Shown here piece after piece: positions 41,225 to 49,222 of a stretch of 57,113 nucleotides of DNA. Position numbers and translations under genes: made by a program. This DNA comes from CAXGTL01 sp964012725. GTDB lineage: Archaea; Nanobdellota; Nanobdellia; Woesearchaeales; CAXGTL01. The stretch spans positions 1 through 57,113 of the forward strand of contig CAXGTL010000001.1 of assembly GCA_964012725.1 (NCBI GenBank). Reading direction: 5' to 3'. Each line of letters starts with the position of its first letter. The first letter of the stretch is position 1. Below the pieces are notes generated by a model. It was given only the letters and a program-made list of their open reading frames with translations. It searched no databases and was not told the DNA's origin.

Positions 41225-42245
41225 AATAAATAAAAAAGAACTATTAAAAGAACCAATTAAACATATTGATATAAAATCCTTTGATTCAACTAAAATTATA
41301 AACAGCATGAAAGATATGTCTTTTTCAAGTCGAGACACTGCAAGAGCTGCAGAACTTCTAAAGAAAATGATTGAAGACAAAGATTGCACAGTAATCCTTG
41401 CATTAGCAGGAAGTACTAGCGCTGCAGGGTGCATGCAAATATATGTAGATATGGTTAAGAATAATATGATAGATGTAATTGTAGCAACAGGTGCATCTAT
41501 TGTAGACATGGACTTTTTTGAAGCTTTAGGATTTAAACATTATAAAGGAACACAATTTATCGATGATTCCAAATTAAGAGAAATTTATGTTGATAGAATT
41601 TATGATACCTTTATTGACGAGGAGGAATTACAAGAATGTGATATAGTTATTAAAAAAATTGCAGACAGTTTAGAACCAAAACCTTATTCATCAAGAGAGT
41701 TTATCAAAGAAATGGGAAAATATCTTTTAAAAAATTCAAAGAAAAAAGATTCATTAGTACAAACAGCATTTGAAAATAATGTACCTATCTTTTGTCCTGC
41801 TTTTTCAGATTCAAGCGCAGGTTTAGGATTAGTCAAACATCAAGTTGAAAACAAAGATAAACATATATCTATAGACTCTGTAAAAGATTTTAGAGAATTA
41901 ACAGAAATAAAAATGCAATCTAATTCTTCAGGATTATTTATCATCGGTGGAGGAGTTCCTAAAAACTTTGCACAAGATACTGTAATATGTGCTGAAATGT
42001 TAGGTAAAAAAGTTTCAATGCATAAGTATGCTATTCAAATTACTGTTGCAGATGTAAGGGATGGTGCATGTTCAAGTTCAACATTAAAAGAAGCTTCTTC
42101 TTGGGGAAAAGTCAGCACTGTTTACGAACAAATGGTTTTTGCTGAAGCAACAAGTGTTCTTCCTTTAATAATAAGTTATACATACCATAATTCTGATTGG
42201 AAAAATAGGAAAAAACAAGAATGGAGTAAGATATTTCCAGAATAA
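41217..42245 (+). CDS. dys: Deoxyhypusine synthase
   Basis: 342 aa, GTG start 41217 overlapping the speB stop by 8 nt. LAGSTSAAGCMQIYVDM, the ATGASIVDMD NAD region, LFIIGGGVPKNF, and EASSWGKVS near 300 with the catalytic Lys. It transfers the aminobutyl group of spermidine to archaeal IF-5A. Linkage to polyamine genes supports the role; aIF5A is not in the window. Confidence 0.94.
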   Translation: MIKINKKELLKEPIKHIDIKSFDSTKIINSMKDMSFSSRDTARAAELLKKMIEDKDCTVILALAGSTSAAGCMQIYVDMVKNNMIDVIVATGASIVDMDFFEALGFKHYKGTQFIDDSKLREIYVDRIYDTFIDEEELQECDIVIKKIADSLEPKPYSSREFIKEMGKYLLKNSKKKDSLVQTAFENNVPIFCPAFSDSSAGLGLVKHQVENKDKHISIDSVKDFRELTEIKMQSNSSGLFIIGGGVPKNFAQDTVICAEMLGKKVSMHKYAIQITVADVRDGACSSSTLKEASSWGKVSTVYEQMVFAEATSVLPLIISYTYHNSDWKNRKKQEWSKIFPE

Positions 42246-42278
42246 ATATTTAGATAATATTATAATAAATTCACATCA

Positions 42279-42293
42279 ACATTTATAAACACC
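42279..42293 (+). promoter_or_regulatory. TATA box of TYW1 gene
   Basis: ACATTTATAAACACC is centred 28 nt before the ATG at 42312, giving a leaderless transcript. Nearly the same 12-15 nt occur before 44241 (44130-44141) and 51567 (51531-51544), so this appears to be the consensus promoter of the genome. Confidence 0.7.
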
Positions 42294-42311
42294 AAACCAG
42301 TTCTCCAACAT

Positions 42312-43277
42312 ATGTTAACTAAAGAACGAATCAAAGACTTAGAAAAGCAAGGCTATAGAATAGTTGGCAATCATTCAGCAATCAAAGTTTGTCTTTGGAC
42401 AAAGAAATGTATTAGAGGCGAAGATGTTTGCTATAAAAACACATTCTATGGAATAAATACACACAAATGTGTTCAAATGACACCAGCATTACCTTTCTGC
42501 AACCAAAGATGTATGTGGTGCTGGAGAGATATTGCTTGGACATTACCAAAATGGAAAGGTAAAATAGACACACCAAAAGAAATAGTTGATGGTTGTGTAA
42601 AAGCTCACATTAAATATATACAAGGCTTTGGTGGAACAGAAAAAAGAGATGAAAATAATTATCAAGAAGCACAAAAACCTTTACACTTTGCATTATCACT
42701 TTCAGGAGAACCAACTTTATATCCACAATTACCTGAACTAATACAAGAAATACATAAACAAGGCATGACATCATTCTTAGTTACAAATGGAACTAACCCA
42801 GAGGTGGTACAAAAGTTGTTAGAAGGAGACAAAGAACAAAACCAAAGCACAGAACCAACACAACTCTATGTAACTCTTCCAGCGCCTGATAAAGAAACTT
42901 ATAACAAAGTATGTAACCCATCAGAAAAAGAAAACTGGGAAAAAATCTTACAAACACTTGAACTAGTACCAAAGTTCAAAAGAAATGTATTCAGACTAAC
43001 ACTAGCAAAAGATGTAAACATGATCAAACCAGAAGGTTATGCAGAACTAATCAATAAATATCAACCAATGTATGTTGAATGCAAAGGTTATGTCTGGGTT
43101 GGTTATTCAAGACAACGACTTGACATAGAAAACATGCCAAGGCATAATGAAATAATTGAATTCTCAAACAAATTAACAGAATTATGTCCAGGTTACAAGA
43201 TCATTGACCAAAAAGAAAACAGTAGGGTGACTTTGTTAGCAAAAGAAGATAGTGATGATAGGGTTATGAAGTTCTAA
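42312..43277 (+). CDS. taw1: 4-demethylwyosine synthase (TYW1/Taw1)
   Basis: 321 aa radical SAM enzyme. C63, C67 and C70 in CNQRCMWCW bind the SAM cluster. C27, C40 and C53 in the N-terminal part match the second cluster of archaeal TYW1. SLSGEPTLYP is the SAM motif. It makes the tricyclic base at G37 of tRNA-Phe. Its end overlaps the convergent phosphoesterase gene by 4 nt. Confidence 0.94.
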   Translation: MLTKERIKDLEKQGYRIVGNHSAIKVCLWTKKCIRGEDVCYKNTFYGINTHKCVQMTPALPFCNQRCMWCWRDIAWTLPKWKGKIDTPKEIVDGCVKAHIKYIQGFGGTEKRDENNYQEAQKPLHFALSLSGEPTLYPQLPELIQEIHKQGMTSFLVTNGTNPEVVQKLLEGDKEQNQSTEPTQLYVTLPAPDKETYNKVCNPSEKENWEKILQTLELVPKFKRNVFRLTLAKDVNMIKPEGYAELINKYQPMYVECKGYVWVGYSRQRLDIENMPRHNEIIEFSNKLTELCPGYKIIDQKENSRVTLLAKEDSDDRVMKF

Positions 43278-43870
43278 ACCTCAATAATAACTCCATCTCC
43301 GCCAGTATTCAACACAGGAACACCATTAATAACATCCCTTCTTTTACCACAATCATGTATGTGTCCACAAACCACATATGTAGGTTTATTTTTATAAATA
43401 AACTCAAATATTGACTTACTTCCTACATGTTCATAATAAACAATATCAAGCTTTGTTCCATACGGAGGTGCATGTGTCAATAATATAGTTTTATACTTTT
43501 TATTACAATATTTTTTAAATTTATTTTTAGCAGATTTTTCAAACTTCCTATCACGCAAAGCAAAACCTCCACCACCCCATCCAAAAATAACACAATCTTT
43601 GCTTACTTGAAACACTGTATTATGTATAAACCTAGTATTGTTCAACATCTTTGCTAAACCTTTCATTTCTTCACTAGATTCATGATTACCATGTACAATC
43701 ATTACAGGTTTACCAAATGAATCTATTTGTTGCATAAAATAAAACAATTTATCAGAGAACATGCTTATATCTCCAGCACATATAATTAAATCTACTTTCT
43801 TTGCTTTCTTTTCTAATTTCTTCAAATCTTTTAAGCTTCCATGCATATCTACAAAGGTCAATATTTTCAT
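43274..43870 (-). CDS. Calcineurin-like metallophosphoesterase
   Basis: 198 aa. FVDMHGSLKDL (D in place, usually D-x-H), AGDISMF, VHGNHESSEE, LTHAPPYGT and VCGHIHDCGK give the dimetal site. It is a small archaeal phosphoesterase of unknown substrate. Its ATG overlaps the stop of a 24-codon upstream ORF that begins with the same eight residues (MKILTFVD). Confidence 0.85.
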   Translation of the reverse strand: MKILTFVDMHGSLKDLKKLEKKAKKVDLIICAGDISMFSDKLFYFMQQIDSFGKPVMIVHGNHESSEEMKGLAKMLNNTRFIHNTVFQVSKDCVIFGWGGGGFALRDRKFEKSAKNKFKKYCNKKYKTILLTHAPPYGTKLDIVYYEHVGSKSIFEFIYKNKPTYVVCGHIHDCGKRRDVINGVPVLNTGGDGVIIEV

Positions 43871-43941
43871 TTATGATCACCTGGCCTTTGTAGGCTTAAA
43901 AATGTTTCATTTTTATTGTCTACAAACGTAAGTATTTTCAT
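43867..43941 (-). CDS. 24-aa upstream ORF copying the phosphoesterase N-terminus
   Basis: From ATG 43941 it reads MKILTFVD and then 16 unrelated residues, with TGA overlapping the phosphoesterase ATG (ATGA). The first 22 nt match the start of the next gene at 19 positions, so it looks like a partial duplication. A TATA-like box (43963-43973) is centred 26 nt upstream, so translation would begin at the first base. It may couple translation of the phosphoesterase. Confidence 0.5.
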   Translation of the reverse strand: MKILTFVDNKNETFLSLQRPGDHK

Positions 43942-43962
43942 ATTATATTATTTATATAAACC

Positions 43963-43973
43963 AATATATAAAT
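43963..43973. promoter_or_regulatory. Bidirectional TATA box (upstream ORF and RNA copy 3)
   Basis: AATATATAAAT is centred 26 nt from the ATG at 43941 on the minus strand and 26 nt from the first paired base of the family 1 RNA (43994) on the plus strand. A second palindrome, TTTATATAAA, lies at 43951-43960. Confidence 0.5.
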
Positions 43974-43993
43974 TTACTTATTTCAACACTAAA

Positions 43994-44118
43994 AAAGCTT
44001 TATTCAAAATATCCGTCTGTGCCATCAATGACAGCAATAATGTAGTTATTGATGGCATGGCCAGATGTAGCTTTTGAGCGAAGCGAGAAAGCGGAATAGG
44101 ATTTTTGGATGAAGCTTT
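43994..44118 (+). ncRNA. Family 1 structured RNA, copy 3
   Basis: Outer helix AAAGCTTTATTCAAAA (43994-44009) with TTTTGGATGAAGCTTT (44103-44118), 16 pairs with two G-U. Then TATCCGTCTGTGCC, the 12-pair hairpin GCCATCAATGAC/GTTATTGATGGC, GGCATGGCCAGATG, a short GCTTT/AAAGC hairpin and AATAGG. The central sequences match copies 1 and 2; the helices do not, yet remain paired. Confidence 0.74.
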
Positions 44119-44173
44119 AAAAAACATAACATTTATAAACACAAACAACATAAAATATAATATTATATTTAAC

Positions 44174-44231
44174 AAAAAGAGGCAGCGCAAATTATAAATT
44201 TGCTGGTCTCTTTTTCAAAGAAAAAGAGGTG
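44174..44231 (+). promoter_or_regulatory. Leader switch with duplicated SD before small membrane protein
   Basis: Family 3. Segment 1 AAAAAGAGG (44174-44182), hairpin GCAAATT-ATA-AATTTGC, segment 2 CTCTTTTT (44208-44215), segment 3 AAAAAGAGG (44221-44229) forming the GAGGTG Shine-Dalgarno 9 nt before ATG 44241. Segment 2 is perfectly complementary to both copies, so SD-free and SD-hidden folds exclude each other. The TATA box at 44131-44138 puts the whole region in the mRNA. Confidence 0.62.
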
Positions 44232-44240
44232 AATTAAAAA

Positions 44241-44456
44241 ATGAGACATTGGCACGGAGCAATTTTATCATTGCTAATAATTGTTTTAGCATTTTTATGG
44301 GATTCTGGAGCATGGGTTAAATGGGTTATAATACTTGCAGCATTAGTATTGTTTTTAAAAGCAATGATGCACCCTATGTGTATGCCGCCACCAAAGGCAG
44401 CAGTAAAAAAAGCAAAAAGAAAACCTGCTAAGAAAAAGAAAAAAAGAAAAAGGTAA
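44241..44456 (+). CDS. Small membrane protein with basic tail, 71 aa
   Basis: Two hydrophobic segments (about 7-22 and 27-43) and a Lys/Arg/Ala tail (PPKAAVKKAKRKPAKKKKKRKR). GAGGTG ribosome-binding site. The tail could bind nucleic acid or membrane phosphate groups at the inner face; this is inference. Its expression is probably set by the preceding leader switch. Family unknown. Confidence 0.75.
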   Translation: MRHWHGAILSLLIIVLAFLWDSGAWVKWVIILAALVLFLKAMMHPMCMPPPKAAVKKAKRKPAKKKKKRKR

Positions 44457-44478
44457 ATTTCTTTATTTTTTTTATTTT

Positions 44479-45396
44479 TTATATTTCTTTTATAATATTT
44501 ATAATTTCGTCCTGATTTTTAGCGAAACTTATTTTGTGTCTAATTTTTTTAGAATTCTCAATAGATTTTGTAAACCATTGTGCATTGTTTCTTAATACAG
44601 GTAATTTAGGTTCAGAATGTTTTGTGTAAAGTTTGTACCAATCCACAAACATTTTTTTCCTGTCTTTTAATGTCAATTGTTTTATTTTTTTATTAGATAA
44701 TTTATCTTTTATTTGTTTAAAAATAAAAGGATTACCAATTGCAGCCCTACCAACCATGATATGATCACAACCAGTATGTTCTAACATTTTTATTGCATCC
44801 TCAGGTAAAAAAACATCTCCGTTTCCAACTACAGGAATATTTACAGATTCCTTTACTTCTTTTATCCAGTCCCAGTTTGCTGTCCCAGAATAACCTTGTT
44901 TAGAAGTTCTTGCATGGATTGCAATTGCAGATGCACCTGCTTTTTCTATTATTTTTGCAATCTTTGTATGAACTAATTTTTTTTCACTAATCCCTGCTCT
45001 AATTTTTGCAGTTACTGGAACATTTGTATTTTTTACTAATTTTTCAATTATTTCCTTGATCTTAGCTGGTCTTTTTAATAATGCAGCACCCATTCCTTGG
45101 TTAAAAACTTTTGGTGCAGGACATCCTAAATTAAAATCTATGTAATCAAAATTATCTTCTACTAACTTAACACTTTTAACAATATACTTAACATTGAGAC
45201 CAAACAATTGCACAGATATCGGTTTTTCTTTTGAAATAGTCTTAATCATACCAATAGTAGCTTTATTATTTCTAGATAATGCATGTGCACTTATCATTTC
45301 AGTAGAAAGTATATCACAACCATACTTTTTACATAATAATCTAAATGCAATATTATTAACACCAGCCATTGGTGCTAAGTAGAGTTTTGGTTTCAT
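44479..45396 (-). CDS. dus: tRNA-dihydrouridine synthase
   Basis: 305 aa FMN TIM barrel. LAPMAGVNNIAFRLL, DFNLGCPAPKVFNQGMGAALL with the catalytic Cys, AIHARTSKQGYSG, VGNGDVF and MVGRAAIGNPFIF. It reduces uridines in tRNA D loops. It converges with the small membrane protein gene. Standard length for archaeal Dus. Confidence 0.93.
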   Translation of the reverse strand: MKPKLYLAPMAGVNNIAFRLLCKKYGCDILSTEMISAHALSRNNKATIGMIKTISKEKPISVQLFGLNVKYIVKSVKLVEDNFDYIDFNLGCPAPKVFNQGMGAALLKRPAKIKEIIEKLVKNTNVPVTAKIRAGISEKKLVHTKIAKIIEKAGASAIAIHARTSKQGYSGTANWDWIKEVKESVNIPVVGNGDVFLPEDAIKMLEHTGCDHIMVGRAAIGNPFIFKQIKDKLSNKKIKQLTLKDRKKMFVDWYKLYTKHSEPKLPVLRNNAQWFTKSIENSKKIRHKISFAKNQDEIINIIKEI

Positions 45397-45536
45397 GTTA
45401 AGTATTATATGTCTAGAATTTATAAAACTATATGTTAAGAAATAGTATTCAAATAAAATAATAAATCAGATTTCCAAACCCCAACATAAAAAATAAATTA
45501 AGAAAAAAATAAAAAAAAACTATTTCTTTTTCTTAA

Positions 45537-45593
45537 ACCCAGCAATCTATGATTCTGGGTACTCAAAAAGAAAAGTTTATCTTTTCTTTTTGA
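45537..45593 (-). terminator. Hairpins at end of slipin gene
   Basis: CAAAAAGAAAAG/CTTTTCTTTTTG (45563-45593) starts within the last codons of the slipin gene, whose stop lies in its loop region. ACCCAG/CTGGGT (45537-45560) follows on the minus strand, then a purine run. Likely 3' end. Confidence 0.45.
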
Positions 45594-46326
45594 AACCTTC
45601 AAAAGCTTTCAATATTTCCAAAGGCATTGCAAAGACAATAGTATTGCTTTTATCAGAACTAATATCGTTCATTGATTGCAATGTTCTAAGGTGTAAAGCT
45701 CCTGTTGATGCTGACAACATCTTAGCAGCTTTTGCCATATTTGTTGCAGCTGTTACTTCACCTTGAGCTTTAATGATAACAGCTCTTTTTTCTCTTTCAG
45801 CTTCAGCTTCTTTTGCAATTGTCCTTTTCATTTCACCTGGCAGTTCAATATGTTTCAGATCAACACTTTGAACTTTGATTCCCCATGGATCGCTTGCTTT
45901 ATCAACTATTTTTTGAATTCTGTTTGAAATATCATCTCTGTTTGCTAATAATTCATCCAATGTTACTTCACCAACAACATCTCTCATAGTAGTTTGTGCT
46001 AACTGAGAAACTGCATAATTAAAATGTTCAACTTCTATAATAGCTGTCTTTGCATCATCTACTTTATAATATATAACAGCATTCACATTAAGACTAACAT
46101 TGTCTTTTGTAATTGCATCTTGCTCAGGTACATCTATTACTTTTACTCTCATATCAACTCTTTGCCATGACTGGAATATTGGAAATACTATTCTTAACCC
46201 TGGCTTCATTATCTTCTTATACTTACCTAGTGTAAACTTTACACCTCTTTCATATTCTGTAACTACCTTTAAACCTATTAATACATACAGAACTATTATT
46301 ATAATAAATGTATATGTGCTAATCAT
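45577..46326 (-). CDS. SPFH/band 7 membrane protein (slipin)
   Basis: 249 aa. An N-terminal membrane helix (3-18) is followed by EYERGVKFTLGKYKKIMKPGLRIVFP and the SPFH domain (DVPEQDAITKDNVSLNVNAVIYYKV), then a coiled coil (KEAEAEREKRAVIIKAQGEVTAATNMAKAA). It forms membrane oligomers. The usual NfeD partner is not adjacent. Confidence 0.93.
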   Translation of the reverse strand: MISTYTFIIIIVLYVLIGLKVVTEYERGVKFTLGKYKKIMKPGLRIVFPIFQSWQRVDMRVKVIDVPEQDAITKDNVSLNVNAVIYYKVDDAKTAIIEVEHFNYAVSQLAQTTMRDVVGEVTLDELLANRDDISNRIQKIVDKASDPWGIKVQSVDLKHIELPGEMKRTIAKEAEAEREKRAVIIKAQGEVTAATNMAKAAKMLSASTGALHLRTLQSMNDISSDKSNTIVFAMPLEILKAFEGFKKKR

Positions 46327-46386
46327 CTTATCATCCCCCTTGTTATGTGATATAGTTGTTGAGAATTCGGATGTATATAAAGGTTT

Positions 46387-47202
46387 TTATTCTCTATACC
46401 TAACTTCCATAGGAATATGTATTGATTGTGCAGGTTTTTCAGAAATAATACCTAAATTACATTCCATGTTTATAGGAAAATTTACACCTGCGAAATCAAA
46501 TTGTATAAGAAACTCTGCTTCATCATCTTTGCCTGCTTCAATTATTTTTGTTCCAGTTCTAAAACCTGTATTTAGCACAATATTTTCTGAAGCTTGAATT
46601 TCTGCATATCCTCCAACAGAATAATCTAAATGTTCTGGCGAATAAAATTTATATTTTTCATTTTTATCTTCCATAGAGTTAAATAATAATGATCTGGTAT
46701 CTTCATTAACACATCTAAGGTTCATGTCAATACCTCTTACTTTAGTTTGAAATTGAATAGGCACATTTACATTAGCCGCATAAAATCCACCATCATGATT
46801 TAGATCAGAACGTCTGAATTCAATCACATTTTCTTTCAGCAATCTTCCATGTCCAATATGACCAATACCTTCAAATAGCATGGGCTCAGGACAATCATTT
46901 GGACAAGAGTTATAATCTTCTTCATATGATTCAGCATATTCGCATTTGTCATTACCACAGCAATTATTTTTTATCTTTACTATACATTCATTTTTCTCGC
47001 ACATATTTTCGCCACAACTTCCTACTTTGCCTGAACAAGAACCACAATCTTGTGAACAAGTACATTTATTTTCATTACCATCACATTTATTATTACCACA
47101 TCTAGGAATAATATTGTATAATAAAACACAAATACCGATAACCAATATAATTACTATTAACATAAGAACAATATTAAATGATTTACTTCTTTTCTTTGCC
47201 AT
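46387..47202 (-). CDS. Cys-rich membrane-anchored surface protein
   Basis: 271 aa. A basic N-terminus and one membrane helix (about 10-30) precede a Cys-rich stretch (about 35-105, some 20 Cys, e.g. CGNNKCDG, CTCSQDCGSC, CCGNDKCEY). A beta-rich C-terminal domain follows (about 115-271). Spacings resemble disulfide-bonded repeats that often carry an E/D calcium site. Outside the cell. Function unknown. Confidence 0.65.
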   Translation of the reverse strand: MAKKRSKSFNIVLMLIVIILVIGICVLLYNIIPRCGNNKCDGNENKCTCSQDCGSCSGKVGSCGENMCEKNECIVKIKNNCCGNDKCEYAESYEEDYNSCPNDCPEPMLFEGIGHIGHGRLLKENVIEFRRSDLNHDGGFYAANVNVPIQFQTKVRGIDMNLRCVNEDTRSLLFNSMEDKNEKYKFYSPEHLDYSVGGYAEIQASENIVLNTGFRTGTKIIEAGKDDEAEFLIQFDFAGVNFPINMECNLGIISEKPAQSIHIPMEVRYRE

Positions 47203-47320
47203 CATTAAATAATAAATAATATAATATATATAAACTTATCTAGAAATAATCGGAAATCTTCCAATTTATCATCACTCAATGTATAAACATCTTTTTATAC
47301 AACTCTATATTCCCACATAC

Positions 47321-48592
47321 ATGAACATCAATTGCATTAAATGTAAAGGTAATAATCCGAGAGCTAATTGTGGTAGAGATTTCTGTCCGATATTGGCAAA
47401 GTCTAATGCTATGTTTAAGACAAAGCAGTTGTTTGATTCTAAAGATAATAGCAATAAAGGGAATCTTGGTAAAACTAATTACTTCGGTGCATCGCCAGCA
47501 GTATTTGTAGGAAGATTCGGCTATCCAAACATTAATGTAGGCATATTAACTCCGCCTAACATCACAAACTCAGATGATTATGATGCACCAAGAACATGGG
47601 GTTCAGAAAACTATGACATAAACACATTGATTAATATAAGAAGTTCTTTAGTTAACTCCAGGTTTAAGATGCAGGTTAAATATAAAAAAGAAAAGTTCTT
47701 AGACATGACACAAGAGATATCAATGGCATCAAAACCAGTTGATGTTGAGATAAATCTTAAAGATAAACCATATTTCACCAAGAAAAATGATCCAGAAGTT
47801 GCGCCAATGGGTCCAACATCAGCATTAAAAAAAGCACAGATCACATCAAACCCCAAAATACATACAAAAGTTGACAAAGTAGTTTCTGATACAAGTTTAA
47901 AAGCAACACAAGCACTAGAACTTCTCTATAAAAAGAATTTTGATGAAAACTTTTTATCCAAATTACTAAGCGCAGGCAATCTCGGTGTTAAAACACAAAG
48001 AAAACTAGTTCCAACTAGGTGGAGCATTACAGCAACAGACGACCATATTGGTAAAATGTATCTCAAAGAAATACACAAATTAAGTTCTAGGGTTGATTAT
48101 AGTGTTTACTTTGGAGATTACTTAGGAAATTATTACCTCATCTTAATGTTTCCAGAAATATGGTCATATGAATTATTTGAAATGTATTTACCAAAGGCAA
48201 GCTGGAACCCAACAAACCAATTACAATTCTCAACTGATAACGAAGGTTATTTAGGCAGGAAGAATTATGCTTCAAATTGTGTTGGTGGTTATTATTCTGT
48301 ACGTATGGCTGTGCAAGAACATCTAGTAAAAAAAGAAAAAAAGCAAGCTTCTTGTTTAGTTCTAAGATTCATAACAGGAGAATATGCAGTTCCCTTAGGT
48401 GTGTGGGTTACAAGGGAAGCAGCAAGACAATCATTAAAATCAAGACCATTAAAGTTTGCATCCAAAGAACTTATGTTAAAGTATGCACAACTTTTCATAA
48501 AAAAGAAATTTAACATAGACATCAATCAAATATTAAACAAAAGCATTATGTTGAATGAGATGAAGATTCAGAAGAAACTCAATATATTCTAA
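47321..48592 (+). CDS. nreA: Nre-family DNA repair protein with PIP motif
   Basis: 423 aa from ATG 47321 (an in-frame ATG at 47279 adds no conserved sequence). The N-terminal zinc site is C5, C8, C17, C22. The core FVGRFGYPNINVGILTPP and WGSENYDINTLINIRSSLVNSR are Nre signatures. The last seven residues, QKKLNIF, form a PCNA-interacting motif as in other Nre proteins. Acts in repair of DNA cross-link damage in other archaea. Confidence 0.9.
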   Translation: MNINCIKCKGNNPRANCGRDFCPILAKSNAMFKTKQLFDSKDNSNKGNLGKTNYFGASPAVFVGRFGYPNINVGILTPPNITNSDDYDAPRTWGSENYDINTLINIRSSLVNSRFKMQVKYKKEKFLDMTQEISMASKPVDVEINLKDKPYFTKKNDPEVAPMGPTSALKKAQITSNPKIHTKVDKVVSDTSLKATQALELLYKKNFDENFLSKLLSAGNLGVKTQRKLVPTRWSITATDDHIGKMYLKEIHKLSSRVDYSVYFGDYLGNYYLILMFPEIWSYELFEMYLPKASWNPTNQLQFSTDNEGYLGRKNYASNCVGGYYSVRMAVQEHLVKKEKKQASCLVLRFITGEYAVPLGVWVTREAARQSLKSRPLKFASKELMLKYAQLFIKKKFNIDINQILNKSIMLNEMKIQKKLNIF

Positions 48593-48646
48593 AATATATA
48601 TTCTAAACACGAAATTCTTTAAATAGGACATACTAACCCTATAACC

Positions 48647-49132
48647 ATGTACAAAACAATTGTAAACCTAGCATACTTATACTTAATAACAGCACTACCT
48701 TTTCTAGAACTCAGAGCATCTATTCCATATGGAATATTAGCTCTGCAAATAAATTGGTTACTAGTTTTTATAATCTGCATAATATCAAACATATTAATAA
48801 CTCCCTTAATTTGGTTCTTTGTAGAACATGTAATGCATTTCTTTCTAAAGATTAAGTGGATTGAAACAATATACAAAAAAATAGTAGTAAGAACACAAAA
48901 AAGAGTACATCCATATGTAGAAAAGTATGGAACACTTGGCTTAGCTATATTCATAGGCATACCATTGCCAGGCTCAGGTGTATACTCAGGATGTTTAGGT
49001 GCATATTTATTAGGATATAAGTTCAAAGATTATTTGATTGCTTCTGTACTTGGTGTGCTAATAGCTGGAATTATTGTTACAATTGTTACATTGACTGGTA
49101 CTGAATTATTCTCGATTTTCATCAAAACATAA
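48647..49132 (+). CDS. Small multidrug export-like membrane protein (COG2426)
   Basis: 161 aa with four or five membrane spans. LPFLELRASIPYGIL and the GLAIFIGIPLPGSGVYSGCLGAYLLG segment are the hallmarks of this family (Sm_multidrug_ex), related to the DedA/SNARE-associated fold. The substrate is unproven. A TATA-like TTTAAATAGG lies about 32 nt upstream. Confidence 0.88.
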   Translation: MYKTIVNLAYLYLITALPFLELRASIPYGILALQINWLLVFIICIISNILITPLIWFFVEHVMHFFLKIKWIETIYKKIVVRTQKRVHPYVEKYGTLGLAIFIGIPLPGSGVYSGCLGAYLLGYKFKDYLIASVLGVLIAGIIVTIVTLTGTELFSIFIKT

Positions 49133-49222
49133 GCCCTAACATCTATATTCTACCACTATATAAATATATCGAAATAAGGAAAAAAACATTTATATATCAA
49201 AAATATCATAAAATATAGCACA

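Noticed and set aside
43880..43925. Fourth copy of the family 4 element near the phosphoesterase
   Set aside because: GATCA and AAAAAT/ATTTTT are present, but the ATGTCA/TGACAT closing helix and CATGATC linker are absent. The hairpin is explained by the duplicated gene start.
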